Below are positions 26,839-35,884 of a stretch of DNA of 64,000 nucleotides, piece by piece. Each line of letters starts with the position of its first letter. The stretch's first letter is position 1. The DNA is from Streptomyces sp. DT2A-34 (GTDB taxonomy: Bacteria; Actinomycetota; Actinomycetes; Streptomycetales; Streptomycetaceae): positions 2,356,001 through 2,420,000 of the forward strand of contig NZ_JASTWJ010000001.1 of assembly GCF_030499515.1 (NCBI RefSeq), read 5' to 3'. Position numbers and translations under genes: made by a program. Below the pieces are notes generated by a model. It was not told the DNA's origin. It made no database searches and saw nothing but the letters and a program-made list of their open reading frames with translations.

Positions 26839-27834
26839 ATGTCCAAGGCACTCTCCCGCATCAGCAGGCGCCGGGCCCTGGAGGGCTCGGCCGCCGGGTT
26901 CGTCGCCCTCGGGTTGCTGCTGTGGTGGCTGCTGCCCCTGGGCGAGGAGCCACCGAGCGGGACGATCACCTTCAGTACGGGCACGCGCGCGGGGGTCTAT
27001 CAGGAGTACGGTGCGCGCCTGCGCAACGAGCTGGCCAAGGACATGCCGCAGCTGAAGGTACGGCTGCTGACGAGTGACGGGTCACAGGAGAACGTCGAGC
27101 GCGTGGCGACGGGTCAGGCCGACTTCACGATCGCCGCCGCCGACGCGGTGGACACGTTCAAGATCGGCAACCAGCGCGTCACCGACCGACTGCGCGGTGT
27201 CGCACGCCTGTACGACGACTACGTACAGCTCGTCGTCCCGCCCGACTCGGACATCCGCTCCGTGGCGGACCTGAAAGGCAAGCGGGTAGCCATAGGGCTG
27301 CCCAACTCCGGTGTGCGGCTGATCGCCACGCGCGTGCTCGAGGCCGCCGGCATCGACCCGGAGAAGGACATCACGCCCCGCTCGGACGGCATCGACACCG
27401 GGCCCAAGCGGCTGGGGCACGAGCTCGACGCGTTCTTCTGGTCGAGCGGGGTGCCGACGGACGGGCTGGAGGACATCGCCGAGACCTCCGCGTTCCGGTT
27501 CGTGCCGATCGACGCCGACCTCGTCGCCAAGGTGCACGCGCAGGGCGACGCGGCCCAGTTCTACCGCGCGACCAACATGCCGGAGTCGGCCTACCCCACC
27601 ATCCAGAACGGGGACACGGTGCCGACGATCGCCGTCTCCAACCTGCTGATCACCCGCAAGGACATGGACCCCCGCCTCACCGAATGGCTCACCCGTACGG
27701 TGATCAAGAGCCGCGACGGCATCGGCGCCCACGTCCACTCCGCGCAACTGGTCGACCTGCGCACGGCGATCTACACCGACCCCCTGCCCCTGCACGACGG
27801 CGCCCGGAACTACTACCGCTCGGTCAAACCGTAG
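26839..27834 (+). CDS. TAXI-family TRAP transporter solute-binding protein
   Basis: A 331-aa exported binding protein. Arg-rich start and one hydrophobic helix, then TITFSTGTRAGVYQEYG (TAXI entry motif), DLKGKRVAIGLPNSGVRLIA and GHELDAFFWSSGVP. It should capture an organic acid outside the membrane. No TRAP membrane subunits are encoded nearby. It is followed convergently by a sensor kinase and response regulator, so it may serve as the signal receptor for that system. Confidence 0.87.
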   Translation: MSKALSRISRRRALEGSAAGFVALGLLLWWLLPLGEEPPSGTITFSTGTRAGVYQEYGARLRNELAKDMPQLKVRLLTSDGSQENVERVATGQADFTIAAADAVDTFKIGNQRVTDRLRGVARLYDDYVQLVVPPDSDIRSVADLKGKRVAIGLPNSGVRLIATRVLEAAGIDPEKDITPRSDGIDTGPKRLGHELDAFFWSSGVPTDGLEDIAETSAFRFVPIDADLVAKVHAQGDAAQFYRATNMPESAYPTIQNGDTVPTIAVSNLLITRKDMDPRLTEWLTRTVIKSRDGIGAHVHSAQLVDLRTAIYTDPLPLHDGARNYYRSVKP

Positions 27835-27874
27835 GAACGCCCCCGCCGTACGAACCGAACCCTGCCGACCGGCG

Positions 27875-29266
27875 TCAGGACGTCGGTCCCGACCTGGGCA
27901 CCGTCACCGTCACCCGCAACCCCTGCGGCTCATGACGGCCGTACGAGATGGAGCCCCCGCCCGCCGCGAGCAGCACGCGCGAGATCGACAGCCCCAGACC
28001 CGAGCCCTTGATGTTCTGGTGCCGGCCGCTGCGCCAGAAGCGGTCGCCGATGCGGGCGAGTTCCTCGTCGGTGAGGCCGGGGCCGTTGTCGGTCACGACG
28101 ATCGTCGACGTACTGCCGTTGGAGGTGACGGTCACCTCGACCCGCTCGTCCTTCGGCGTGAACTTGACCGCGTTGTCGATCACCGCGTCCAGGGCGCTGG
28201 ACAGGGCCACCGGGTCGGCCCAGGCGGTGGTGGGCGGGCAGTCCCCCACCAGCCGTACGCCCTTCGCCTCGGCCGTCGGCGACCAGGCCGCGACACGCTC
28301 GGCGGCCAGCGCGCCCACGTCGGTGAGCCGGAGATCGGCCTCGGTGTGCTCGGCCAGGGCCAGGTCGAGCAGGTCGTCCAGGACCTGCGCCAGGCGCTTG
28401 CCCTCGGCCTGCACCGAAGCGATCTCCGCATTGCCCTCGGGAAGTTCGAAGGCGAGCAGTTCGATGCGCAGCAGCAGCGCCGCGAGGGGATTGCGCAGCT
28501 GGTGCGAGGCGTCGGCGACGAAGGCGCGCTGCTGCTCCAGCACGTCCTCGACGTTGTCCGCCATCTCGTTGAACGCCCGGGCCAGCCGCCGAAGTTCCGG
28601 CGGACCGCTGGCCACCGCGACCCGTGACTTCAGGCGACCGCTGGCGATGGCGTGTGTGGTGGCGTCCAGCACCCGAACCGGCCTGAGCACCCAGCCGGTG
28701 AGCCGGAGCGCGGCCCCGACGGCCACCAGCATCGCGGCCGTCAGACCCGAGCCGATGATCAGCCAGCCGTACAGGATCCGCGAACGCATCTGCCCGGTCG
28801 GCGAGTCGGTGACGACGACCGCGACGACGTCACCGTCCCGGATGACCGGTGAGGCGATGACGAGGCGGCCTCGCTGCCAGGGCCACACCTGCTTGGGGTC
28901 GTGGCTGCGCCGGCTGAGCAGCGACTCCTCGAAGGCGTCGCGCACTTCGCCGGTCGCGGGGAGGTGCCAGGTCTTCGGCCCCTTGGCCAAGGACGTGGCG
29001 TTAGGCAGGAACACGCCGGCCCGGATGCCGTAGACGTCGTCGTAGCTCTCGAGTTCCCGGCTCAGGATGCGCCGCTCGTCACGGGACCCGGAGGTGGTGT
29101 CGGCAGCGGGCCGTGCGATGGCCGCGAAGTACGCCGTGTCGTCGATCCGGTCGACGACCACCTTCTGCTGCTGGGCCGCGGCCAGGCTGACGGCGAGCGG
29201 GACGCCCAGGGCGAGCAGCACGGCCGCCATCAGGACGATGAGTAGCGGGAGGAGACGAGTGCGCAC
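27875..29266 (-). CDS. sensor histidine kinase
   Basis: A 463-aa membrane kinase. Helix near the N-terminus (LLPLLIVLMAAVLLALGVPL), sensor loop of about 130 aa outside the membrane, second helix, HAMP, the phospho-acceptor box FVADASHQLRNPLAAL and an HATPase with VIDNAVKFTP, DNGPGL and GSGLGLSI. GTG start at 29266, 9 bases after the stop of its partner regulator. Convergent with the TAXI gene, a plausible ligand source. Confidence 0.92.
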   Translation of the reverse strand: MRTRLLPLLIVLMAAVLLALGVPLAVSLAAAQQQKVVVDRIDDTAYFAAIARPAADTTSGSRDERRILSRELESYDDVYGIRAGVFLPNATSLAKGPKTWHLPATGEVRDAFEESLLSRRSHDPKQVWPWQRGRLVIASPVIRDGDVVAVVVTDSPTGQMRSRILYGWLIIGSGLTAAMLVAVGAALRLTGWVLRPVRVLDATTHAIASGRLKSRVAVASGPPELRRLARAFNEMADNVEDVLEQQRAFVADASHQLRNPLAALLLRIELLAFELPEGNAEIASVQAEGKRLAQVLDDLLDLALAEHTEADLRLTDVGALAAERVAAWSPTAEAKGVRLVGDCPPTTAWADPVALSSALDAVIDNAVKFTPKDERVEVTVTSNGSTSTIVVTDNGPGLTDEELARIGDRFWRSGRHQNIKGSGLGLSISRVLLAAGGGSISYGRHEPQGLRVTVTVPRSGPTS

Positions 29267-29275
29267 CCTTGCCCG

Positions 29276-29962
29276 CTACGAGGCCGGGGCGACGAGTCGG
29301 TAGCCGACGCCGCGTACGGTCTCGATCAGCGCCGGCATGCGCAGCTTGGCGCGCAGGGACGCCACATGCACCTCAAGGGTGCGCCCGGTCCCCTCCCAAC
29401 TCGTGCGCCACACCTCGCTGATGATCTGCTCGCGGCGGAAGACCACTCCGGGGCGCTGGGCGAGCAGGGCGAGGAGATCGAACTCCTTGCGGGTCAGTTG
29501 GACCACCGAACCGTCGACGCTGACCTGGCGGGTGGGCAGTTCGATGTGTACGGCGCCCAGGCGCAGCACGCCGTCGCCGCCCGCCCCGGCGTCCTCCGGC
29601 ACGTTGCGCCGGCTGACGGCGTGGATCCGGGCGAGCAGCTCTCCGGTGTCGTACGGCTTCACCACATAGTCGTCGGCCCCGAGGTTGAGGCCGTGGATGC
29701 GGGAGCGGACGTCGGAGCGCGCGGTGACCATGATCACCGGAGTGCTGGTGCGCTTGCGGATCTTGCCGCAGACCTCGTATCCGTCCTGGTCGGGCAGGCC
29801 GAGGTCGAGAAGGACGACGCCGAAGCCGTTGCCCTCGGGGACGAGCGCCTGGAGGGCCTCCTCGCCGCTGCGCGCGTGCGTGACGTCGAAACCGTGTCGC
29901 GCCAGCACCGCGGACAGCGCGGCGGCGACGTGGTTGTCGTCCTCGACGAGGAGCAGTCTCAC
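29276..29962 (-). CDS. OmpR-family response regulator
   Basis: A 228-aa regulator. The receiver domain has EDD near the start, phospho-accepting Asp in VVLLDLGLPDQDG, MVTARSD and KPYDTGE; the C-terminal winged helix ends TVRGVGYRLV. The GTG at 29962 has AAAGGAGG 6 bases upstream, making the longer in-frame extension unlikely. First gene of the operon with the sensor kinase. An inverted repeat GGTGCAC-N8-GTGCACC at 30013-30034 lies in its upstream region. Confidence 0.92.
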   Translation of the reverse strand: MRLLLVEDDNHVAAALSAVLARHGFDVTHARSGEEALQALVPEGNGFGVVLLDLGLPDQDGYEVCGKIRKRTSTPVIMVTARSDVRSRIHGLNLGADDYVVKPYDTGELLARIHAVSRRNVPEDAGAGGDGVLRLGAVHIELPTRQVSVDGSVVQLTRKEFDLLALLAQRPGVVFRREQIISEVWRTSWEGTGRTLEVHVASLRAKLRMPALIETVRGVGYRLVAPAS

Positions 29963-30250
29963 CCCGGCCTCCTTTGGTTCATCGGCCGTACGATTCAGGT
30001 AGGTACACAGTGGGTGCACACGCGCGCGTGCACCATGGCAGTCACGCTGATGGACGACGACGCCGTCAAGTGGGTTCCGGTCGCGCACAGCTTCCGTTAT
30101 CCAGCCGGTACGCGCCCAGGTCTCAAGTGCTACGACACGTGTCCGATTGCTATCGGATCGTGATGCTCAGATTCCCCTCAGAACTAATGACGCAGGTCGG
30201 ATACGGTTATTACTGTCCTCCGAAACCGAGGAGGACGGAGCCTGAGAGCG

Positions 30251-31027
30251 ATGACCGAAGTATCGGTGGCCAAGGAAGATGTGGCCGCGACCGGCGAGCT
30301 GGTCGTCCTGAAGAACGTGAACAAGCACTTCGGCGCGTTGCACGTGCTCCAGGACATCGACCTGACGATCGCCCGCGGCGAGGTCGTCGTGGTCATCGGA
30401 CCCTCCGGGTCCGGGAAGTCCACCCTGTGCCGCACCATCAACCGCCTGGAGACGATCGACTCCGGCACGATCGCGATCGACGGCAAGCCCCTGCCCGCGG
30501 AGGGCAAGGCGCTGGCCAAGCTGCGTGCCGACGTCGGAATGGTCTTCCAGTCCTTCAACCTTTTCGCGCACAAGACCGTGCTCGAGAACGTGATGCTGGG
30601 CCAGATCAAGGTCCGCAAGATTGACAAGAAGAAGGCCGAGGAGAAGGCCCGCTCCCTGCTCGACCGGGTGGGAGTGGCCAGCCAGGCGGACAAGTACCCC
30701 GCACAGCTCTCCGGCGGCCAGCAGCAGCGTGTGGCCATCGCCCGTGCGCTGGCCATGGACCCCAAGGTCATGCTCTTCGACGAGCCGACGTCGGCTCTCG
30801 ACCCGGAGATGATCAACGAGGTACTCGAGGTCATGCAGCAGCTCGCCCGCGACGGCATGACCATGATCGTCGTCACCCACGAGATGGGCTTCGCCCGTTC
30901 GGCCGCCAACCGGGTGGTGTTCATGGCGGACGGCAAGATCGTCGAAGAAGCTGTGCCGGATCAGTTCTTCAGCAACCCGCGCAGCGATCGCGCAAAGGAC
31001 TTCCTGTCCAAGATCCTGCACCACTGA
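30251..31027 (+). CDS. gluA: glutamate ABC transporter, ATP-binding protein
   Basis: A 258-aa ATPase. Walker [11 protein letters not shown]-loop MVFQSFNLF, signature LSGGQQQR, Walker [13 protein letters not shown] and switch His in VVTHEMG. Drives uptake by the GluBCD components encoded directly downstream. High similarity in style to the gluABCD glutamate uptake operon of corynebacteria and streptomycetes. Start ATG at 30251. Confidence 0.94.
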   Translation: MTEVSVAKEDVAATGELVVLKNVNKHFGALHVLQDIDLTIARGEVVVVIGPSGSGKSTLCRTINRLETIDSGTIAIDGKPLPAEGKALAKLRADVGMVFQSFNLFAHKTVLENVMLGQIKVRKIDKKKAEEKARSLLDRVGVASQADKYPAQLSGGQQQRVAIARALAMDPKVMLFDEPTSALDPEMINEVLEVMQQLARDGMTMIVVTHEMGFARSAANRVVFMADGKIVEEAVPDQFFSNPRSDRAKDFLSKILHH

Positions 31028-31136
31028 CGGGGTGCGGTCCTGCACCACTGATGGACCGCTTCGCGCACCCGACGACCTGCGTCACCCGCCGTTCCTGACG
31101 GCACGCATCTCTATCATCACGCAAAGGATGTTCACC

Positions 31137-31982
31137 ATGAAGCTCCGCAAGGTCTCCGCGGCGGCCGCCGCTGCGCTCGTACTCTCGATCACTGCTACTG
31201 CTTGTGGTGGCGGTGACGGGGACAACGAGGGCGGCTCGGGCTCCGGTGGGGGCGACAAGATCAAGATCGGCATCAAGTACGACCAGCCGGGTCTTGGCCT
31301 GAAGGAGCCGGACGGCACCTTCTCCGGCTTCGATGTCGACGTGGCGACGTACGTGGCGAAGGAGCTGGGCTACGACGCCGACCAGATCGAGTTCGTCGAG
31401 ACCAAGACGCCGGACCGCGAGAACGCGCTCAAGCGCGGTGACGTGAAGTTCATCGCGGCCACGTACTCGATCACCGACGAGCGCAAGAAGTCGGTCGACT
31501 TCGCCGGACCGTACCTGCTGGCCCACCAGGACCTGCTGGTCAAGGCGGACTCGGACATCACCGAGGCTACCGACCTCAATGGCAAGAACCTGTGCTCGGT
31601 CGTCGGCTCCACCTCGGCGCAGAACGTCCAAGACGACTTCGCCCCGAAGGCCAATCTGCAGGAGCGGAGCGGCTACTCGGAGTGCATCTCCTCGCTGCAG
31701 AGCGGTGCCGTGGACGCCCTGACCACGGACGACTCGATCCTCGCCGGCTTCGCCTCGCAGGAGCAGTACAAGGGCCAGTTCAAGCTCGCCGGCCTCAAGC
31801 TGAGCAACGAGAACTATGGCATCGGTGTGCAGAAGGGTGACACCGAGACCCTGAACAAGATCAACGCCGCCCTCGAGAAGATGGTCAGCTCGAAGGCCTG
31901 GGACAAGGCGGTCAAGGACAACTTCGGTCCGGCCAAATACAAGAACGAGCCCGCGCCGAAGATCGGCGTCATCGTCCAGTAG
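31137..31982 (+). CDS. gluB: glutamate-binding lipoprotein
   Basis: A 281-aa solute-binding protein. Lipobox SITATACGGG gives an acylated Cys near residue 23, followed by a Gly/Asp linker and then the family-3 binding fold (IKIGIKYDQPGLGLKEPDG, GFDVDVATYVAKELGYD). ATG at 31137 is chosen because AAAGGA is 8 bases upstream. Between gluA and gluC, with a strong hairpin after it that probably keeps its message level above that of the permeases. Confidence 0.93.
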   Translation: MKLRKVSAAAAAALVLSITATACGGGDGDNEGGSGSGGGDKIKIGIKYDQPGLGLKEPDGTFSGFDVDVATYVAKELGYDADQIEFVETKTPDRENALKRGDVKFIAATYSITDERKKSVDFAGPYLLAHQDLLVKADSDITEATDLNGKNLCSVVGSTSAQNVQDDFAPKANLQERSGYSECISSLQSGAVDALTTDDSILAGFASQEQYKGQFKLAGLKLSNENYGIGVQKGDTETLNKINAALEKMVSSKAWDKAVKDNFGPAKYKNEPAPKIGVIVQ

Positions 31983-31996
31983 CGCAAGGATCCACC

Positions 31997-32036
31997 GGCG
32001 CGCCGCCGTCCACCGCGATCAGGGCGGCGGCGCGCC
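31997..32036 (+). promoter_or_regulatory. hairpin between gluB and gluC
   Basis: A 15-bp stem (31997-32011 with 32022-32036, one G-T pair) and a 10-base loop just after the gluB stop. In operons with an abundant binding protein such a structure usually stabilises the upstream message or partly terminates it. No T-tract follows. Confidence 0.6.
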
Positions 32037-32078
32037 GCGCTATCCACATACGCCACCCACCCGGAAGCGCGGGAGATC

Positions 32079-32753
32079 GTGTTCGACTTTCTTTCTGACT
32101 ATGACAACCCAACCCTGTTGGGTGCCTTCGGGATGACGGTGAAACTCACCGTCATCTCCGGCCTCGGTTCCCTGATCTGGGGAACCCTTCTGGCCGCGAT
32201 GCGGGTCAGTCCGGTCCCGCTCATGCGTGGGTTCGGCACGGCCTATGTGAACATCGTCCGGAACATCCCCCTGACGGTCATCATCATCTTCACCTCGCTC
32301 GGCCTCGCCGATGTCTTCGGCGTGACGATGGGCGCCACCGACTTCAAGGTCCAGGGCTTCCGCCTGGCGATCCTCGGTCTTGTCGCCTACACCGCGGCCT
32401 TCGTCTGCGAGGCGATTCGTTCCGGCATCAACACCGTGCCGCTCGGCCAGGCCGAGGCGGCCCGCGCCATCGGGCTGACCTTCAGTCAAACCCTCCGGCT
32501 GATCATCCTGCCGCAGGCCTTCCGTGCGGTCATCGGCCCGCTGGCCAACGTGTTGATCGCCCTGACCAAGAACACCACGGTGGCGGCCGCGATCGGCGTG
32601 GCCGAAGCCGCCTACCTGATGAAGAAGATGATCGAGAACGAGGCTCAGGTGCTGCTCATCGGCGCCGTCTTCGCCTTCGGTTTCGTGGTACTGACCCTGC
32701 CCACCGGCCTCGTCCTCGGCTGGCTGAGCAAGCGACTGGCGGTGAAGCGATGA
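32079..32753 (+). CDS. gluC: glutamate ABC transporter permease
   Basis: A 224-aa inner-membrane permease with five predicted helices and the EAA-type loop AEAARAIGLTFSQTLRLIILPQA that contacts GluA. GTG start at 32079 preceded by GGGAG. Its TGA overlaps the ATG of gluD (ATGA), so the two permease genes are translationally coupled. Confidence 0.92.
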   Translation: MFDFLSDYDNPTLLGAFGMTVKLTVISGLGSLIWGTLLAAMRVSPVPLMRGFGTAYVNIVRNIPLTVIIIFTSLGLADVFGVTMGATDFKVQGFRLAILGLVAYTAAFVCEAIRSGINTVPLGQAEAARAIGLTFSQTLRLIILPQAFRAVIGPLANVLIALTKNTTVAAAIGVAEAAYLMKKMIENEAQVLLIGAVFAFGFVVLTLPTGLVLGWLSKRLAVKR

Positions 32754-33676
32754 GCTCCGTTCTCTATGACGCCCCGGGCCCTCGCGCCAAGCGGCGCAAT
32801 GTGCTCATCTCGGTGGCCTTCTTCGCCCTGCTGGCCCTCCTCGTGTGGTTCGTCTATGACGCCATGAACGAGAAGAACCAGCTGGAGTGGGCCCTGTGGA
32901 AGCCGTTCACCGAGTCCCAGGCCTGGACGACCTACCTGTTGCCGGGTCTGGCCGACACGCTCAAGGCCGCAGCGCTGGCCATGGTGATCGCCCTTCCGCT
33001 CGGCGCGGTCTTCGGCATCTCACGCCTCTCCGACCATCTGTGGGTGCGGCTTCCGGCCGCCTGGGTGGTCGAGTTCTTCCGGGCCATCCCGGTCCTGCTG
33101 CTGATGCTGTTCGCCAACGAGGCCTACGACCGCTGGGCGAACCTCACCACTGAACAGCGGCAGCTCTACGCGGTCGTCACCGGCCTGGTGCTCTACAACG
33201 CGTGCGTCCTCGCCGAGGTCGTCCGGGCCGGCATCCTCGCCCTGCCCAAGGGGCAGTCGGAGGCCGCCAAGGCGATCGGCCTGCGCAAGAGCCAGACGAT
33301 GCGGATCATCCTGCTGCCGCAGGCCGTCACCGCCATGTTGCCGGCCATCGTCAGCCAGCTCGTGGTCATCGTGAAGGACACCGCCCTGGGCGGCGTGATG
33401 ATCGGGTTCACCGAGCTGCTCAGCACGCGCGCCACCCTGGCGGCCGCCTACGGCAACCCCATCGCCAGCTTCGTCGTGGTGGCGATCATCTACATCGTGC
33501 TCAACTTCATCCTCACCAGCTTCGCGAGCTGGCTGGAGAAGCGGCTGCGGCGCAGCAAGAAGAGCACGGGCGCGGTGCTCAGCGCCGAGGACATGGAGGA
33601 GCTGAACCCGGCGGCGACGGGCGGCACCTACGGGACGGGCGCCGGCGGCGCGGCTCCCGGCGGAGGCATCACCTGA
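32750..33676 (+). CDS. gluD: glutamate ABC transporter permease
   Basis: A 308-aa permease, heterodimer partner of GluC. An N-terminal helix precedes the core, and the EAA loop is QSEAAKAIGLRKSQTMRIILLPQ. The C-terminal tail beyond the last helix is Lys/Arg-rich then Gly/Ala-rich and probably cytosolic. The ATG overlaps the gluC stop. Last gene of the operon; a long stem-loop follows. Confidence 0.92.
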   Translation: MSSVLYDAPGPRAKRRNVLISVAFFALLALLVWFVYDAMNEKNQLEWALWKPFTESQAWTTYLLPGLADTLKAAALAMVIALPLGAVFGISRLSDHLWVRLPAAWVVEFFRAIPVLLLMLFANEAYDRWANLTTEQRQLYAVVTGLVLYNACVLAEVVRAGILALPKGQSEAAKAIGLRKSQTMRIILLPQAVTAMLPAIVSQLVVIVKDTALGGVMIGFTELLSTRATLAAAYGNPIASFVVVAIIYIVLNFILTSFASWLEKRLRRSKKSTGAVLSAEDMEELNPAATGGTYGTGAGGAAPGGGIT

Positions 33677-33682
33677 CGATCC

Positions 33683-33745
33683 GTCAAGTGACATGAGCGA
33701 CACGGAGGGCAGTGGCATGATCGCCACTGCCCTCCGTCACTTGAC
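33683..33745 (+). terminator. terminator after gluD
   Basis: Inner perfect 15-bp stem ACGGAGGGCAGTGGC with its complement around the loop ATGATC (33702-33737), nested in outer arms GTCAAGTGAC/GTCACTTGAC (33683-33692, 33736-33745). Confidence 0.75.
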
Positions 33746-33853
33746 GCAAGCACCGGCAATGGGTTGCATACGTTCTGTGATCGTGCACCCTGCTCCAACT
33801 TTCTGTTCACTTGCGTCTTTCGGGACACCGCTGCGGGCAGGGGGCGCCGCGCC

Positions 33854-35536
33854 GTGGATCCGGTGATCATCGTCGGAGCGGGGCCCGTCGGGCTCACGCT
33901 CGCCCTGGCGCTGGCCCGTCAGGAGGTGCCGTCCGTCGTACTCGACGAGGGCCCCGGCAAGGACGAACCCCGCCTCGCCCGCACCGCCGTCCTGCGCGAG
34001 GACACCACCGCCCTCATGGAGCGCCTCACGGGTGTGCCGGTCGCCGAGGCCGGGGCGCGCTGGGCCGGATGGCGGGCGATGCGGCGCAAGCAGGTGATGC
34101 GCGAGGTCAGGTTCGACGCCGCCAGGGAAGAGGGCGAGGACGTCACGAACCCTGGGGGCCTCACGGGCCCTGGGAGCGTCAGGAACCCCGCCCCCCTGCA
34201 CATCCCCCAGCACGTGCTGACCAACGCCCTGCGCGCGGCCCTCACCGGCGAACGGCTCGTCAAGGTCGTCGTGGACAGCCGCCTGGACGCGATCGAGCAG
34301 GAGCCCTCGGGCGTCACCGCCCACACTCGCGGCCCCAAGGGCACCTGGTGGCGGGGCAGTTACCTGGTGGGCTGCGACGGCCAGCGCTCGACCGTACGAA
34401 AGCTGGAGGACATCCGCTTTCCCGGCCGTACAGCGGTGGAGCGACACGCCGTGGCCGCGCTGCGCGCGGAACTTCCCTGGGACGGTAAAGCGTTGCTCCA
34501 TCGGATGCCGCCGTGGCGGACGTCCGGTCCTTCGGGCGGGGAGGTCACCGGACGGCCGCTCCCGGACGGGGTGTGGCGCCTCGACTGGCTGCTGCCGCCG
34601 GGCAAGGACCTGGTCACGCCCGAGATGCTGGTGGCCCGCGTCCGGGAGACGCTCGCCGGATGGACCGGCGGGACGACACCGCCGTACGAACTCCTCGACA
34701 CCGGGGTTCACACGGTCCACCACCGCCTGGCCCGCCGCTGGCGCGTGGGCCGCGTCTTTCTCGCCGGGGACGCGGCGCACTGCCTCGGCACGCTCGGCAC
34801 GCACGGACTGGACGAGGGGCTGCGGGACGCCGACAACCTCGCCTGGAAGCTGGCACCGGCCTGGCACCACGGGCCGCACGAGGCGCTGCTCGACAGCTAC
34901 CAGGCGGAGCGGCGCGCGGCCGTCGCCGCCCGGCTGCGCGCCGCCGACCAGGCGCTGCCGCTGCTGCGCGGTGGCGGAGGGCTGCGCGCGGTCGTCCCCG
35001 GCACCGCCCGGGGCCATGACGCGCTGCTGATGGACGGCCACCTCGGGCAGGGAGCGATCGGTGCGCCGAGGACGTACGCCGACTCCCCGCTCGCGCCCCG
35101 GTCCCTGGAGGGCGAGGTCCCCGTGGACACGCCGCGCGGGGCGCCGGTCATGGACGTGCGGGTCACCGCGGAGGACGGCTCCTTCGTGCAACTGCGGGAC
35201 CGGCTCGGGCGCGGCGCGCTGCTGGTCGTGCTGATCGCGCCGGGCACGGGCGTGTGGGACCGCAAGCACTGGGCCACCGCCGGGATCATGCCCCGGCTGG
35301 CCGCCGCGGTGACGGCACTGCCGTATCCGGCCGAGTTGCTGGTCGCGGAGAGCTATCCGGGGGCGGCGGCGCATTCGGTCCTGCTGGTGCGGCCCGACGG
35401 GCACCTGGTGACGGCGTTGAGCGGGGTGCGGCCGGCCGAGCTGTACGCGGCGGCCGAGGCAGCACTGGGCGGCCCGGTCAAGGCACAGGCCGGGGCGACG
35501 GCGGAGGAGGCCGGGGCTGCGGCCGGCTCACGCTGA
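33854..35536 (+). CDS. FAD-dependent aromatic monooxygenase
   Basis: A 560-aa flavoprotein hydroxylase of the PheA/TfdB group. FAD site PVIIVGAGPVGLTLALALAR at the start, GCDGQRSTVRK mid-protein, and the second FAD motif RVFLAGDAAHCLGTLGTHGLDEGLRDADNLAWKL; a thioredoxin-like C-terminal domain follows. GTG at 33854 is used because the FAD fold begins three residues later. The aromatic substrate cannot be read from sequence. It stands alone between the glu terminator and the cysteine dioxygenase promoter. Confidence 0.88.
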   Translation: MDPVIIVGAGPVGLTLALALARQEVPSVVLDEGPGKDEPRLARTAVLREDTTALMERLTGVPVAEAGARWAGWRAMRRKQVMREVRFDAAREEGEDVTNPGGLTGPGSVRNPAPLHIPQHVLTNALRAALTGERLVKVVVDSRLDAIEQEPSGVTAHTRGPKGTWWRGSYLVGCDGQRSTVRKLEDIRFPGRTAVERHAVAALRAELPWDGKALLHRMPPWRTSGPSGGEVTGRPLPDGVWRLDWLLPPGKDLVTPEMLVARVRETLAGWTGGTTPPYELLDTGVHTVHHRLARRWRVGRVFLAGDAAHCLGTLGTHGLDEGLRDADNLAWKLAPAWHHGPHEALLDSYQAERRAAVAARLRAADQALPLLRGGGGLRAVVPGTARGHDALLMDGHLGQGAIGAPRTYADSPLAPRSLEGEVPVDTPRGAPVMDVRVTAEDGSFVQLRDRLGRGALLVVLIAPGTGVWDRKHWATAGIMPRLAAAVTALPYPAELLVAESYPGAAAHSVLLVRPDGHLVTALSGVRPAELYAAAEAALGGPVKAQAGATAEEAGAAAGSR

Positions 35537-35629
35537 TGCCGCTGATGCCGTCGTACGGAGGCCGTCCTCACCTGGGAATCCGCGTGGGAATTCACCGGGG
35601 GACCCACCTGGGAACTCCCCTGGCAGCAC

Positions 35630-35668
35630 ACTCACTGTCACTCTGCGGTCCGCATAGTGACAGTGAGT
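35630..35668. promoter_or_regulatory. 39-bp palindrome at the cysteine dioxygenase promoter
   Basis: Perfect 13-bp arms ACTCACTGTCACT (35630-35642) and AGTGACAGTGAGT (35656-35668) around a partly symmetric centre (ctgcggtccgcat). The right arm touches the first base of the -35 box. It could be an operator, or the terminator of the monooxygenase gene that ends 94 bases upstream. Confidence 0.6.
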
Positions 35669-35696
35669 TGACCGGTTCGCACCGTCATGGTGTACT
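35668..35696 (+). promoter_or_regulatory. promoter of the leader peptide - cysteine dioxygenase transcript
   Basis: TTGACC (35668-35673), 17-base spacer, TGTACT (35691-35696): a good housekeeping-sigma promoter. The expected start site, about 7 bases after the -10, falls at 35703-35704, on the ATG of the leader ORF. Confidence 0.6.
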
Positions 35697-35703
35697 CCCG
35701 ACC

Positions 35704-35790
35704 ATGACCGACACCTGTGTGCGCCTGTGGCGGAGGGTCCATATGGACCTCGTCCGCTATGCGGGCTGCGTGTGTCGCCCGTCCTGCTGA
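35704..35790 (+). CDS. cysteine-rich leader peptide
   Basis: An ORF of 28 codons from the ATG at 35704, or 15 codons from the internal ATG at 35743, which has GGAGGG 5 bases upstream. The short form is MDLVRYAGCVCRPSC: three Cys in the last seven residues before the stop. Short Cys-rich leader peptides of this style precede sulfur-metabolism genes in actinobacteria. In mycobacteria such upstream ORFs act by stalling when cysteine is scarce. Here it precedes cysteine dioxygenase and rhodanese, so it probably senses cysteine. The 35704 start would be leaderless, given the promoter position. Confidence 0.72.
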   Translation: MTDTCVRLWRRVHMDLVRYAGCVCRPSC

Positions 35791-35884
35791 ACTCGCACCC
35801 CTTTTCTTCCGCGCGCGCCACGCCTGCCGCCTTGTCGCCTCTGCTGTCGCGCGCTCTTGGCGAACTCTCATCAGGACGGTCCCC

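Noticed and set aside
33737..35404. 555-codon minus-strand frame opposite the monooxygenase gene
   Set aside because: Shadow: the plus frame has two FAD motifs, this one none.
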